A stretch of DNA of 64,000 nt from assembly GCA_038049695.1 (NCBI GenBank), contig CP142458.1, forward strand, positions 63,893,501 through 63,957,500. Direction: 5' to 3'. A program made the translations under genes and the position numbers. The notes beneath the pieces are model-generated. The model was not told the origin of the DNA. It worked only from the letters and a program-made list of their open reading frames with translations, and searched no databases. Source of the stretch: Cinnamomum chago. Taxonomy: Eukaryota; Streptophyta; Magnoliopsida; Laurales; Lauraceae. Numbering within the stretch: position 1 is the stretch's first letter; each line of letters opens with the position of its first letter. This document shows positions 1 to 12,400 of the stretch, piece after piece.

Positions 1-289
1 GATTTCCAAAAATATATTATAAATATTTATTAAAGCTATAATTATGTCAATGTTCAAGTCTATTTTCATTTAAAAAGACCAAGTTGGATCAAAGACTAGT
101 GCTCAGTTTTAATTCCACTTTTTTGAAAAATAGAGAGTTCCAAACCCTAACGTTAAAGCCCATTAGTATACTTGGCATGGACCCAAACTTTAGGCCCAAA
201 GTTTTTTTTTTTTATTGAAAAATAATAAAATAATAAAAATTGCCTTTTCGATCTATTACATATTCTCACTATATCATAGTACTATTTTG

Positions 290-324
<35 letters not shown>

Positions 325-362
325 GGAAATGTTCAAGTGCATCCATCCCTCACTATAGGTTG
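1..362. other. AT-rich intergenic DNA with a TA microsatellite
   Basis: No gene is visible. A (TA)n run occupies about 291-321. The last eight bases before the inverted-repeat block that starts at 363 are ATAGGTTG. Confidence 0.6.
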
Positions 363-611
363 TAGGGGTATAAAAAAAAACCGAAAAACCGTCTAACCGA
401 ACCGAACCGCGGTTAATAACCGAATCTCACGGTTCAGTTACGGTTAATGAAATCTAAAAACCACACGGTTCTATTTAATTACGGTTTTTCGTAATAATTC
501 ACGGTTATTAATCGAACCGTATAATACGTTCGGGTAACCATAATATTTACAAATAAAAGAAAAAAACAGAGGGATGAATGAAATTTCTTATCATATAAGG
601 AACAAACACCA

Positions 612-1008
612 ATGACCAAACGTCCAAACCCTAGCCACTGCCAGCCCCTTTCGGTCTCTCATCTCCCATTTCTCTGGTTCTCCATCGAATCTCTCCACCC
701 TCTCCCTCTCCTCTTCCGTTCGTCGCGCAACCCATCTTGCCTCTCCCTGCAACCCATCTCACGCACCACCATCTTCATCTTCCTCCACCAGACAGACCTC
801 CATCTTCATCTTTCTGCCGGACACGCACGCAGCAGCCCCCCAGACACCCGCAGCGCCTTCACCTTCCTCCTCTACCTCACGCGAAGCCTCCCCTGTCACA
901 GGTACAATCCCAGTGATTTTTGATGCATTCGTTGTAGTGAATGCCTTTGGGATTTTTTATTTTGAGTGTATGGGGATGTGTTTGCATAGTTGTGGGTTTG
1001 ATTTTTTT
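612..1008 (+). other. CT-rich leader-like sequence inside the inverted-repeat block
   Basis: This pyrimidine-rich stretch contains AAACCCTAG and CTCTCC motifs and resembles a plant 5' UTR or first exon. It ends near GTCACAGGTACAATCC at 895-910, a possible splice donor. An open frame of 103 codons starts at 612, but it is low complexity (mostly Ser, Pro, Leu, His) and I recognise no domain. It may be a captured promoter and leader fragment. Confidence 0.3.
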
Positions 1009-3149
1009 TTTTTTGTTTAATTTTCTTGAGTGTATGGGTTCGGTTTGCATGTATGAGGACATTTTTCTTGTTTGATAATGTCTAGACTTTGCTAAACCAG
1101 CTTTTTAGAGATACTAGTCAGCATAATGGCAAAGGGACAGTGCACAGGGCTCAAGTCTTGTAACCATATTAGGGCAGTTCTGTGCAAAAATCATCCCTTG
1201 CTCTCATGTGAAATTGATTCAGGTCATCCCAACGAAAGGCCAACTTCCTGTCTCCGGCCCCAAATCTCTCTCCCTTACCCCTTCCCTTTCTTATGTTACC
1301 CCTTCCTCTCTCCCATGAGATCATGAGACTATGGACCCAACGGTGCTAGAGTAGCTTATTTAAGTGGGGAAAAAAAAAAAACCTCCCAAAAGGTCTCTCT
1401 CCTGTCCCTCCTCAACACTGAAAAACCTCAAGTCATATTGTAGACTCCATTTCATGAAGCAGTGGTTGGCAGTGGTTGACATAGTTTCACTGTTAGAATA
1501 GGCTATTGGACGTGGTAGTGTTGATGGGGGCTATGTTGTCATGTAATTAAAGGGTGTTACTCCCCACGGCATGTTATAATGTTTTTCTTTGTTGGAATGG
1601 ATTTTTCTGAATAGAGATTTTTCAGAATGGAATGGACTTGTTGGACTTAAATATTGTAATTGGATGTTGGTGCTTGAATGTTGTAATGGAAGTGAATTAA
1701 ATGTTACAGCAATGAAACAGTGAAATTCTGGGTCTGTTTGAACGTTGCAATGGAAGTCAATGAAATGTTCTAGCAATGGATGTGCCAAATGTTGGTTTGT
1801 TTGAGTGTTATAATAAACATCTATACTAACCGGGACATTTTTTGATGAAACATGCTACACAACTGTGGTGTGCTATTAGAATGGAATCCTCATCCAGTAG
1901 CCATCCAATGGGGATTGTCAATGTAGAAGGCCCTGTTGCAACATTTCACTTTGGTATCAAGTTATTCCATTGACAACTTGTAAATGGTGTTTTTCTAGTT
2001 CATTTGACTGTTATGAAAGTGTTTCAAATGTTGCAACCAGGCCTTATCATTTGATTAATTGGTCTTAGAAAAAAAAAATGGGTTCATCCAATTAGGTTCT
2101 CTGCAATTATCATAATTATGTTTAGTATTTAAACAGATGGATACATGGCATAGCAACAAGAAGCAGATTTCAATGTCAAGCATTGGGTTGGTGTTTAGGT
2201 TTGTTTTAATGGGTGTATTTGGGTGTATTTCAGCCTTAATGGTGATGAATTTACTTTGGGTCTGATATTGATCTACTTGAGATAGATGTTCAATGGTATG
2301 CCTTTCATATGCAAGCTGCACAATTTCTTATGTTTAGAGGACTTAAAGAAGTTATCCACAGAAGCAAATTTGAAAAAAATTATTGCCCAACTACTTGTCA
2401 AGTCACCTTCTTATTCCTGAATTTTTTTGCATGATATTAGTCTACTGAAGGCTAAATCCTCCAGTTGATTGTACTTCTTCAAATATATATGTTACTACTT
2501 TTATTTAATTTCTCTGCCTTTTGCTCATTTCTCTTAAAGAGGGCATCAACTAGGCAAACAGATTTATTTTTTTTATTTGTTGACTTGTATCGTACGTGAA
2601 AACCATCTCAAACATGTCTCTTTAATTTTTCATCTCAAAATGATATCCTAATTAATTGTCATGACTGTTGGAACTGTTCTTTCTTTCTTCTTTTGGAATT
2701 TCATTTGAGATCAGCATTTCAGGTTCCAGGGCATTGCTTAGAATTTCTAGAAATCCCATACAATAAATGGGCCCTTTTGAAGATGTTGATAAATTTGGGT
2801 TTGAGCTTGGTGATAATCTTATATATGATTTGTTTTCTGTTTTGTAGCAAGCACTGAAATATCTTTAGATTTTCCCTATTACACTCCCCAATTTGATAGA
2901 GCCGTGGTTGGGAGTTAGTGGTCACAATGGTCTTGCTGACATAGATAACTTGTTCAGAGTTTGGAACTTTCCTTGCCTGGAGAAACTCATGGTTGGTCTA
3001 CTTGAACTCAAGTAATTTCTACAATTTTGTTGATCAATTACCAATCATTATTCACTTAAAATCTAATACAATTAAAATTGTTTATTGAAATTTCTTAGTC
3101 ACTCACAAGGAAGTTATCATGGGATTTGGAGGGAAACATTGCATATATA
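1009..3149. repeat. Segmental duplication block A, copy 1
   Basis: Nearly identical to 33183-34982 in the same orientation, with few substitutions. Copy 1 contains about 330 extra bases (roughly 1560-1892) that copy 2 lacks. No convincing coding sequence is seen. The block is interrupted on its right by the hAT element at 3150. Confidence 0.9.
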
Positions 3150-6100
3150 CAGAGGCGGACCTAGGATTTTCATTTAGGTGGGGCTAAACTTTTACTAGAA
3201 TTTTTCATATCAAGAAAAACTTGACATATCATTTAGGTGCCCGCGCAAACTTGACATGCTCAATCCATGCCTAGAAAATATCGCTTCAATGCCCAGCTTA
3301 AGTGATTGAGCTTTAGTGTCTGCAACATGTTTTATGGCTAAAAACCGCTCAATCACACATCCCCGCTTATCCACATAGCGTATAACAACTGCCATTTGCT
3401 CTTTGATGGAGATATCCCTAGATTCATCCACCAAAAGAGAAAATGGTGCATTTCCAAGCTCGGAAATGATAGCTTGAGTGGTTTCTATGGCAGCCGCATT
3501 CACAATGTCTTTTTGAATCTTAGGGGAGGTCAACTTTAGATTCTCAGGAGCATTTTCCAATACAACTCTTTTAATAGCTTCATTCTGATCGGCAAGTACT
3601 TGCAAAAGCTCAAGGAAGTTACCCATATTGTTTGAATCTTCAGATTCATCATGACCACGAAAAGGCAATCCTTGGCGCAAAAGAAATCTAACAGAAGCAA
3701 GTGTAGCCTTCAAACGGATTCGATAATCTGTTCGAGCTTGACTTGATTGCTTGATAATAATCGCCTCAATGTGTTGGTCTTGATTCAATAAGTTCTGACA
3801 CTTCTCATATGCTTGATTATGAACACTATTCGGGCCTCCCACATGATTTTCAATTCTTTCTTTTTTCCTCCAGCTTTTAAATCCTTGAGTTATAAAAGCA
3901 TCATAACGCGTTTCCTCCCCAAAAAGATAACAACACATACAGAATGCAGCATCTTTTTCTATGCTGTACTCCAACCAACTGCCGTAATCCTTAAACCAAA
4001 GAGGATTAAATCGCCTCTTATCTTGTCCACACCCCGTATAAGGAAATTTATGGTCACGAGGCTGACAAGGGCCCTTTTGTAGATATGCTCTTCGGACTTG
4101 GTCCCTATCCATAGGATGATAGCTTGAGATTGGATTCCGTAACCCAGGATCTGCGGGAAGATCAGTCAAGTTAACCTCTACACACCCTTTCTTCGAGGAT
4201 GATGGCATTTCATCATTCTTGTCATTCTTTGGAATCGGAGACGGTGGATTGGTAGTTGATTGTTTTTTGTAATATTTTTCCATATCTGATTCAAAGATAA
4301 GGTCAACTACATTAAAATCCTCGCCAACCACCAATAATCACCATTTATAACATAGGTTAAAGACATGATTTTAAACAATTTCTTCTTTTTATAAGGAATC
4401 CTACTACTAACACCTAATTTGTAAATAAACCTTTAAGCGACAACACCCAAATTGCGAATCCTCAAGAAATTAGCACACAATTTGACAAGCAAACTACAAA
4501 AATGATAAAGAAACTATAGAGAAATAATACACATTATCATGTAAAAATTAGTACCTCGTTATTATTTCCTTATGCTCCAAACAGTTCCTTAATCATATGA
4601 TTCCAAATGAGAGCACCTGTATTTATAATTTATAGATGAACATTATCAACATAATCATAAACATCATATTACGGGCCAAGAATAAAGTTTCCAAAATGAA
4701 AAGAAGGAAAAAAGAAATAAGTAGTTAAAGCTTTAACATAGATCAAGACAATTAGATAAGACTTGCTCACAACAATTCTAGATCTATTCAAAACAAGGAT
4801 ATAGAAAATATAGACAATTCTTGATCATTCAAAATCTTTAAAATAAAATTTAATTTACATAATCCAAAAGAACAATCCTGATATTTTAAATCCTCCTGAT
4901 TACTGGGTACAAAATGCCATGTCTCAATCCTGCAACCCAATTCACAACTTCCAACACAAAAATACATCCTGATATTACATATCTAATATCTTACTAGTGG
5001 AATCTCCATAATACATTTACAAGAAATTGCTTAACATCTCTAACAGACACACATTGACTAGGGGAAGTTTTCTTGGGCTTCTCTTTTCAATAGAGTAAAA
5101 CACATCAATTAATGCATATTATGTATCTATAAAAATCCATGGAAGCATGTTCTTACTTCCCTTGTATCAAGCATCTGCTGAAAGAATTATAAAGAAGAAA
5201 CAAGGAGCAAAAAAGATAAACCAAACAGGGATTTGAAGGGTGGAGGCATAAAACAAATTCAAAAAGCAACTACTGGCAAGTGAAAGTGGACATTTGCATA
5301 AGAAAGCAACTAAGTTTATCTTCAAATTTCCTCATCATATGCATCTCCTTATCTCATTTACCCAAATAAAATAAAATAAAATCAAATAAAAAATCACAAC
5401 TAAAAGAAGAAACAAAGCATAAATGTGATTGTCTGATCAAGTCAAATTAACTACATTCTAAATAAGCCCTGAAGAAAAGCATTACCTTGATAAATAGTGA
5501 TATGATAGTATAGTCAATTGTAGATAACAGATGGGTTTGAAAATGGGTACAATGAAGTGAATAAGATGGTCCGGTGTACCCAAGCAGTAGACCACAAAGA
5601 AGTTACCAAAACCACATAGGAATCAAAATCTCAGAAAAAGCAAAATAATTGACATGATGGTTGCAGACTTGCACACACATTCAGAATGAAGGCAGAAAGT
5701 AATTCAATGCTGGGCTCTTGGAAGAGCCTCTGTTTCCAACTTCCAAGACAAAGATACATTTTGATAACTTCCTCAAAATCAGAGAAAAGCTAGCATCTTT
5801 TTTAACACTGAGAAGGCAGAATAACACCCAAGGATCTTGAATAATGAAGGGGATTCCACTTGCGGGTCCTCTCTTCCCAACGAGAAGCATGAACAGATCA
5901 AACAAAACACCAACAATTTGTTCTCTCTCCTGGATGGAAATGTAAATAGTATATACTTGAATTCAAGATAGTAATAACATAGTATCCATACAAAATAATC
6001 GGCGCAGTGGATTCTCACCAGTCACCACAAATAGTCAATAATCAAATCGCCAAGTGCCCAAGTCTAACCATTAATGATTAACCAAAGATGAAAGGGCGAC

Positions 6101-6586
6101 TGAGAGTCTGAGACGATTTCTCTACATTTTGATTTCCCTAAGACCCTAACTCCCTCCATTTATCAGAGAAAGAGAGACAAGAGAGAACTTATTCTTCTCA
6201 ATCACCCTTTTTTCATTTTTAATAGAAAAGAGGGCACTGAGATCATCACTTCAAATGAAAAAAGAAAACTAAAAGTCTAAAACATAAACCCTAATGTGCA
6301 AAGGAGGAAGAGAGGAAACCACACAAACCCTAGCCAGAGAGGGAGAGGGGGAGAGAAGCTATAGAGAGAGGGAGAAGGAGAGAGAGTTACCTGAACCGTC
6401 GAAGCCTCGAAGGAAGAAGGTCTGGGCGAACCGGCGAGGAGTGAAGAGCCAGAAGAGGGAAGGTTGAAGCTGCAGAGCGATTTTGGGTTTTTTTTTTCAT
6501 TCTCCCCTTTTGACCTGGGGCGAATCATTTAATTGATGTGGGGTGTGGGCCAAGGCCCAATTACTATTGAAGAGGAAGTTGTAATT
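3150..6586 (-). mobile_element. hAT DNA transposon (ZMYM1/TTF-type family), internally deleted and missing its right end
   Basis: The left terminus CAGAGGCGGACCTAGG at 3150 is typical of this hAT family. The duplicate locus near 34982 lacks the element, so this is an insertion (or was lost from the other copy). The right inverted terminus is missing: the element stops at about 6586, just after a GGGCCAAGGCCCA motif that lies about 80 bp inside the right end of the related element at 21246-22884. The other copy of the locus keeps about 24 bases (near 34997-35019) that are gone here, so a deletion removed the right end plus flank. The N-terminal half of a transposase is kept at 3210-4334. The stretch 4340-6586 is 5' leader and regulatory DNA of the element, with no further coding sequence seen. 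Confidence 0.8.
3210..4334 (-). CDS. hAT transposase, N-terminal half (TTF-type zinc finger, DUF4371-like)
   Basis: A 374-residue open frame. It begins with a short basic leader containing MEKYYKKQS, usual at the start of this family. A TTF-type zinc-finger region follows around residues 105-145 (FNPLWFKDYGSWLEYSIEKD followed by a Cys-Met-Cys-Cys cluster). Next comes a DUF4371-like RNase-H region with LLVDESRDIS, where the first catalytic Asp is expected. Full family members run to roughly 700-800 residues and finish with a hAT C-terminal dimerisation domain. Here the frame breaks off soon after HGLSMSSLRG, close to the left terminus, so the second catalytic half is missing. The protein cannot be an active transposase. 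It has no introns. Its neighbour is its own element's left end, 60 bp away. Confidence 0.85.
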   Translation of the reverse strand: MVVGEDFNVVDLIFESDMEKYYKKQSTTNPPSPIPKNDKNDEMPSSSKKGCVEVNLTDLPADPGLRNPISSYHPMDRDQVRRAYLQKGPCQPRDHKFPYTGCGQDKRRFNPLWFKDYGSWLEYSIEKDAAFCMCCYLFGEETRYDAFITQGFKSWRKKERIENHVGGPNSVHNQAYEKCQNLLNQDQHIEAIIIKQSSQARTDYRIRLKATLASVRFLLRQGLPFRGHDESEDSNNMGNFLELLQVLADQNEAIKRVVLENAPENLKLTSPKIQKDIVNAAAIETTQAIISELGNAPFSLLVDESRDISIKEQMAVVIRYVDKRGCVIERFLAIKHVADTKAQSLKLGIEAIFSRHGLSMSSLRGHLNDMSSFS

Positions 6587-7206
6587 TGAGTTCAGGTTGC
6601 ATTATATGAAATGCTGAAGATATACCAGTTCATTGGCAACATATACTATAGGTTTTGGTTTTGCACAGTGACGTAATGGTACCATAATGTTACATTGATT
6701 TTTTGTATATAGTATTTAAGGGATATGGATGTAATTTTCATACTAAAGGGAATGAGTGTAATTGTTCATTTGATATGGAAAAGAAGAAAAGCAACTCATG
6801 TATTCCCACTTATGGTTCTCTCTTCTTGTCCGTCTTATTAACATCTTGTCTTCATGAACATTGTTTTTCTTCCATTGATATAAACTCTAGGCTGTTGTAA
6901 TTCTTTTGGTATCAGATCAGGGATTGCCAAGGTGGTCGTGGTCATGGTCATTGTAATTGACTTTGCTTATCAATTCAAATATATTTGTTGTTACTTTTTG
7001 CTGCTTGGCAGTGAATAAATTAATACTCTTTTTTCCACAGTTATTAACCGTAACCGAACCGTCTAAAACGGTTAACCACGGTTCGGTTTTCCACGTTTTT
7101 TGTGAATACGGTTACGGTTACGGTTTTGAAAAATAGAAAACCGCGGTTACGGTTCGGTTAACAGTTTTCCCAACATGACCGGTTAACCGAACCGTTACAC
7201 CCCTAC
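6587..7206. repeat. Segmental duplication block B, copy 1
   Basis: Nearly identical to 35020-35637. It ends in a CGGTTA-rich terminus reading GAACCGTTACACCCCT, like a hAT end. No gene is seen. Confidence 0.88.
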
Positions 7207-7496
7207 TTTGGTGTTTGTTCCTTATATGATAAGAAATTTCATTCAGCCCCCTGTTTTTTTCTTTTATTTGTAAACAGTACGGTTAACCGCATACGGTTAA
7301 CTGAACCGTATTATACGGTTCGGTTAATAACCGTGAATTATTACGGAAAACCGTAACCGAACCGAACCGTGCGGTTTTTGGATTTCATTAACCGTAACCG
7401 TAACCGAACCGTGAGATTCAGTTATTAACCGCGGTTCGGTTCGGATAGGTTCGGTTAGACGGTTTTCTTGTTTTTTTTTACACCCCTAGTGCCTAC

Positions 7497-8415
7497 GGTT
7501 GTTATGGTGCCAAAACGTGAGGCCCACCGTATTCTTCTTTCTTTTCTTTTATGAGGATAAAACGTGAGGCCCACTGTATACTTCTTTCTTTTCTTTTATG
7601 AGGATAGATTAAGTGAGGCCTCATTAGAGAACGGATGGGGTGTTCTAATGTGCCACTATCCAACCCTTGGCCCACTTTTTTTGCAATTTCCATTTAGTCT
7701 CAATTGACTGATGCTATGGAATCTGATTTTTTTTACAATAAACATTGAGTCTCAATTGATTATTTATTTGTGAAATACTTGGTGGCTGGTGCATATCCTC
7801 TCTCTGAATATTTTTTTGATGTTATTAAATATTCCATTAAACAATATTTTTTGATGAGTTACAGAACGTGAGGCCCACTTATATGTCATTGTACAAATGT
7901 CTTCATTTCTTCAACCTGATGATGTGGCCCAATTTATTTCAATAGATTGAAATGTCTCTCAATTGACTATTACTATTGCACCTGAGGTCTACTTGTGATT
8001 CTCCATCCATGTATTGACAAACTTGGAACGGAAACAAATTTCCATATACCGAAATTTTCTATATATTTTTAATATATATATAATTTTCTTATATTTTCTG
8101 AAACAAATTTCCGAATTGGAAAGCGAAATGTCCGAATAACCCGAGATGTTTCATTTTAGAACCAAACCGAAATAGTGTCCGAAACGAACTTGACAACTAT
8201 GAATAATAGACAAGAATATTTTATGGGAGTGGCTAATGTTCTTTTTTTTTTATTAGTTACAGAGGAATTAATGTTCTTCTGTGAGTCAGCATGGTTGATC
8301 ATTCAACTATAATACTTTATCCTACACATTTTAAATTTTGGATGTTTTGAATTTTGAATCCATGCAATTAGATGACTAGTTTTTTGTGTAAATAGTCTAT
8401 GGGAAAAGAATATAT

Positions 8416-8467
<52 letters not shown>

Positions 8468-8871
8468 CGCGCGCATGGCCCCCCTCTTGTTAGCTCACCA
8501 TACGTCAACACGTAGTGGGGAGATCTTTACCTTGCCCCATCCCCAGGTGGCTCCACATGGAGGTGAGCTCAAGTGTTCAGTAGAGGGGGACCAATATATA
8601 TGTATAATTGTATATGCTTCAATGACATTGAGATACGGCGCACTTACTTGTTATTGTATTCTTTTTAATGTCATTTTGATAGATTAGATTAGCTTCAACA
8701 ATTTTAAGAGGGCATTGGGCTTTCTTGTCCCTTGTTTGGTTTCTGTTCACCATATAGTTTTTAGTGTTCCTTTTTCCTTTATCATTATTATTTCTTTTTC
8801 CATATTTGAGATCTTGGCTAATGGAACTTCTATTTTCATATTCATCTTCAAGAGGTAAGTGAAGAGAAGTC
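7497..8871. other. Region upstream of CWC15; promoter and 5' UTR expected here
   Basis: Contains a direct repeat of about 60 bp (7505-7560 and 7561-7615, both with AACGTGAGGCCCAC), an element remnant ending CTTGACAACTATG near 8200, and a compound microsatellite at 8417-8474. The transcription start of CWC15 cannot be placed from sequence alone. Confidence 0.4.
8417..8474. repeat. Compound microsatellite (CT)n(GT)n(GC)n upstream of CWC15
   Basis: About 36 bases of CT repeat pass directly into GT and then GCGCGCGC. GT and GC alternation can adopt Z-DNA, and CT tracts are frequent in plant 5' UTRs. Confidence 0.9.
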
Positions 8872-9350
8872 ATGACAACAGCAGCCCGTCCCACATGGGC
8901 ACCTGCAAAAGGTGGTAATGAGCAAGGTGGTACTCGAATTTTCGGCCCCTCCCAGAAATATTCTTCTAGGGATCTCGCTGCTCATACAGCTCTAAAGCCC
9001 AGGTATGTGTTGTATATTTTTCCTTCTAGGCCTTGTCTTGTACACTCTTGTAGAATATTTGACGGCCTTTTAAATTTATATGATTCATCTGTTAGAACAT
9101 GTTTGGAATATTTTGAGAACTTTCAAAATATTCCTTTTGGGCCTTGTCCTGTTCTTCTTCTTCCTTTTCTAAGAACTTTCAAGGATATGAATCTTTTACT
9201 GTAATAATGTTTAATGATGAGTAAATATTATGTTTGCTCAAATTCTAAGTAGAAGGGTTTTTTTTCCTTCACTCTCCATTGCTACATGCGCGATGGTCTT
9301 GCCTTCCCTAATGGTGGTCAATTTAGCTGACCTGCTATGAACAATCAAAG

Positions 9351-9405
<55 letters not shown>

Positions 9406-12400
9406 TGCGCGCGCATGTGTGTGTGTCCACGTGCAGTGGGTTTAAATATTGTGGGAATCTTTTTTCATTTTTGTTGTTGTGTTGTCTGGGGGCGTTTAGG
9501 TCTTAATGGAATCTTGGGGTGCAGTATGACCTATTCCACAGATGTGATTGGTACAGGCAGTTGCATTCATTATGTAAAGGCCTTTGCATATAACAATCCT
9601 ATTTATAAAAAAAATGACAATACAAAATATTGGCACTAGTATTTTATGGGCATTCCTTATATGTGTAGATTCGGAATGAGTATTTTATGGGCATGCTATG
9701 AAATTTATATCAAGAATTTCTCATTAAAAATTCAGAAATACTCTGCTTTTGGTTTCTATTACATCACGGGGGGGACATTTATTTGTGCTATCCATGTGTC
9801 TATGCATGTATTTATTATCCGTCCATTTTGAAATAAACATACGCCTGATATCTGATCCCTTATCCTTTTTTAATTATTTGTTTTTTTTATGATTTGCAGA
9901 AAGGACGGGCAGGATACCCAAGATGAATTGCAAAAGAGGAATCTCCGGGATGAGCTTGAGGAGCGTGAACGAAGGCATTTTTCTTCGAAGGACAAGGCCT
10001 ATGGTAAGGGAGAAGTTTGGATTAGGTCTTTAGTCTCTCAATTTATTAGATCGTTTTCCTGTTAGACACATGCGTGTATATGTATATCTCAAAAGGTGCA
10101 CCTCCCATTCAGTCAACAAATTTCTAGTAAAAGGTGGCCACTAATAATCCTTCTCTATCTAATTCTGTATATTATTACTGTTGTCCCTGTCATAACTCAT
10201 AATCAATTATTGAATATTATAATTTTTTTGATTTTTTGTTCTCTGTGTGCATTAATTTTGAATTCAATCAATATGGTTCCAGATGACAGAGATAGAAGAA
10301 AAGGAGCAAGCACTGCCCTCCTCTTGGAAGGTTGGGACCTTTTATCAAACTGCTGTGTATTTCTGATATCATAAATTGAATAAACCTTTTATTAAGTTAT
10401 TTGCTCAATCATCATTTTTAAATTTAGGTACAAAAAGAGATGCTGAAGACCGCCTTGCTCCAAAAAATGTTGATGCTGATGATTCTGATGTGGATGTCAA
10501 AAGCGAAGATGAAAGGTAGATGGTTCATTTAAAATATAGTTTTTTTAAAGAATTTCTCTTTTTGAATGCTAAATTATTTTGTTAAAATGGTGAAAAATGT
10601 GTGTTTAGTGATGATGATGACGATGATGAGGATGATGCTGAAGCTTTAATGGCGGAGCTTGAACGAATAAAGAAAGAGAGAGCCGAGGAGAAACTTCGGA
10701 AGGTTGGCTTTATTGTGATCTAGTAGACTTTCTGTGCCTTTTCCCCTCGTTTTCCTCATTTCATTCAAAAGTGGCCTCTTGTACTGTTTTGTGCCTTGCC
10801 TTCATTTTTCTTTATCATCTCTCATTTGACTAAAGTATTGTCTAATACATTAGCTTCTCATTAGAAAAACAAAAAAACAATACGAAAAACCAATATCGAT
10901 GAACATTGGATCTCGTAAATATTTGCAGTTCTGCAAGAACTCCTTTGCTTTAAATACCAACATCACTATAACACAGATTTAGATGATGATGATCGACATT
11001 ATGACATTCGAAATCGCTATATAATAAATGTTAATGAAAAGTCTTCTAAAGATTTTTAATACTTTCCTTTTACTTTTTTTTTTCTTTTTTTTCTTTTTTT
11101 TTTTTGGATTGGTTTTTAACACTTTCTAATTTTCAAGAAGTTCCATTGTGTTTTTTTCCTCCATTCTCCACCAGCTTGGAGAAAACCAACCGAATTATAC
11201 ATTTTTCATTATGAAGCATGCCCCTATTTCCGTAAGTCTTGGATTTCCTCTAGGGCCTGTTTGGATAGGTAAAAAATAGAGTAGAGTGAAGTTAAATGCG
11301 CCTTAACAATCTAAAATTTTAACTTTACCCCGTTTGGATGAATCTGGCCCAATAGATGAAGTAATGTTGTGAGCCACATGTACTCCACTTCACTTCAACT
11401 CTAAATACTTCCATTTCTTTGAGTAAAAGTGGATTCTACTACAAACCTTAACTTCAAAATAAGCATCCAAATGGAGTGAAGTGAAGTACTCTACTTTAAC
11501 TTCAACCTACTTCTCTTCACTCCACTCTACATGTGAAATCCACTTCATTTTATTCCACCACTCATTTATCCAAACACGCCCCTAGTGATTCCATCTATGT
11601 TGAATCTGAAGTAACTCTCTGGACGGGGTTGCCAAAAACAATAACCTCAACTGTATGCTTCCACACAAGCTCCGTAATTCCTGGGAGATTGTTCAACATA
11701 ACATCAGAAAATTATTTGGTCTAATTCACTTGAAAAGCAGTTTGGGGTTCTATTACCCATTTTAACCTCAAACCATGCAGGCATTTTTCTGGCTGTCAGC
11801 CAACAAAATTCTTACTTTGAAATGGAAGGAGTGACGTGATTAACAGGCACGTTAGTCCGAAATTAAGAATCACGTCTCTCCTTTGGACAATTGGTTGAAA
11901 CAATTTTATAGATGGAAATGCTGTTGGGAAATTGGGCCACTAGATACTGGAGAAACCATGTAAGTAGGAGATGAGATATTAAAGCAACAGACTTTGAAAA
12001 GAGACCAAAAGAGAGAGAGAGAATAGATGGCCATAAAAATAGACCATTCAAAAAAAAAAAAAAAAGTTGGAGATGAGATATTATGCTAGCCCTTTCATGT
12101 TTGGTGGAAGTTGGTGATTCTAACCAAGGATGAAAATAGCGGGCGTAGCAGCCTGCCGCCAAAACGCTACGTAGTGTAGCGGCGCGATTTGGAAAAATCG
12201 TCAAAAAATATGAAAAAATTCTTGAAAATCTAGAATATTGAAAAATGAGAGAAAATGTTTTTTTTTTTTTTTTTTGCAAAAGTAACTAAGGTAGGGGCGT
12301 AGCGGTCCCCCCTCACTGTATGAGGTCCTATATCGCTTTATAAATAGAAAATAATAGTAATGATCATTTTTTTCACATGTGTTCATGTTGCTTAGTTATG

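Larger units (their letters stand above)
363..7488. mobile_element. Composite block with ~250-280 bp terminal inverted repeats (hAT-like ends)
   Basis: The segment 363-611 and the segment 7208-7488 are inverted copies of each other. Both start, reading inward, with TAGGGGT(A/G)TAAA followed by many CGGTTA and CCGAACCG motifs, and both finish with a conserved stretch that includes ATATAAGGAACAAACACC. The interior holds a CT-rich leader (612-923), duplicated block A (1009-3149), an inserted hAT (3150-6586) and block B (6587-7206). Block B itself ends in a second TTACACCCCTA terminus at 7206. TAGGGG...CCCCTA ends fit the hAT superfamily, but no clean 8-bp duplication flanks 363 and 7488 (ATAGGTTG against GTGCCTAC). 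I therefore read this as a rearranged element and not a simple insertion. No transposase of its own is visible. Confidence 0.5.

Noticed and set aside
5681-6528. Several minus-strand open frames inside the hAT at 3150
   Set aside because: No domain, and they lie in the element's leader; overlapping frames are inconsistent with each other.
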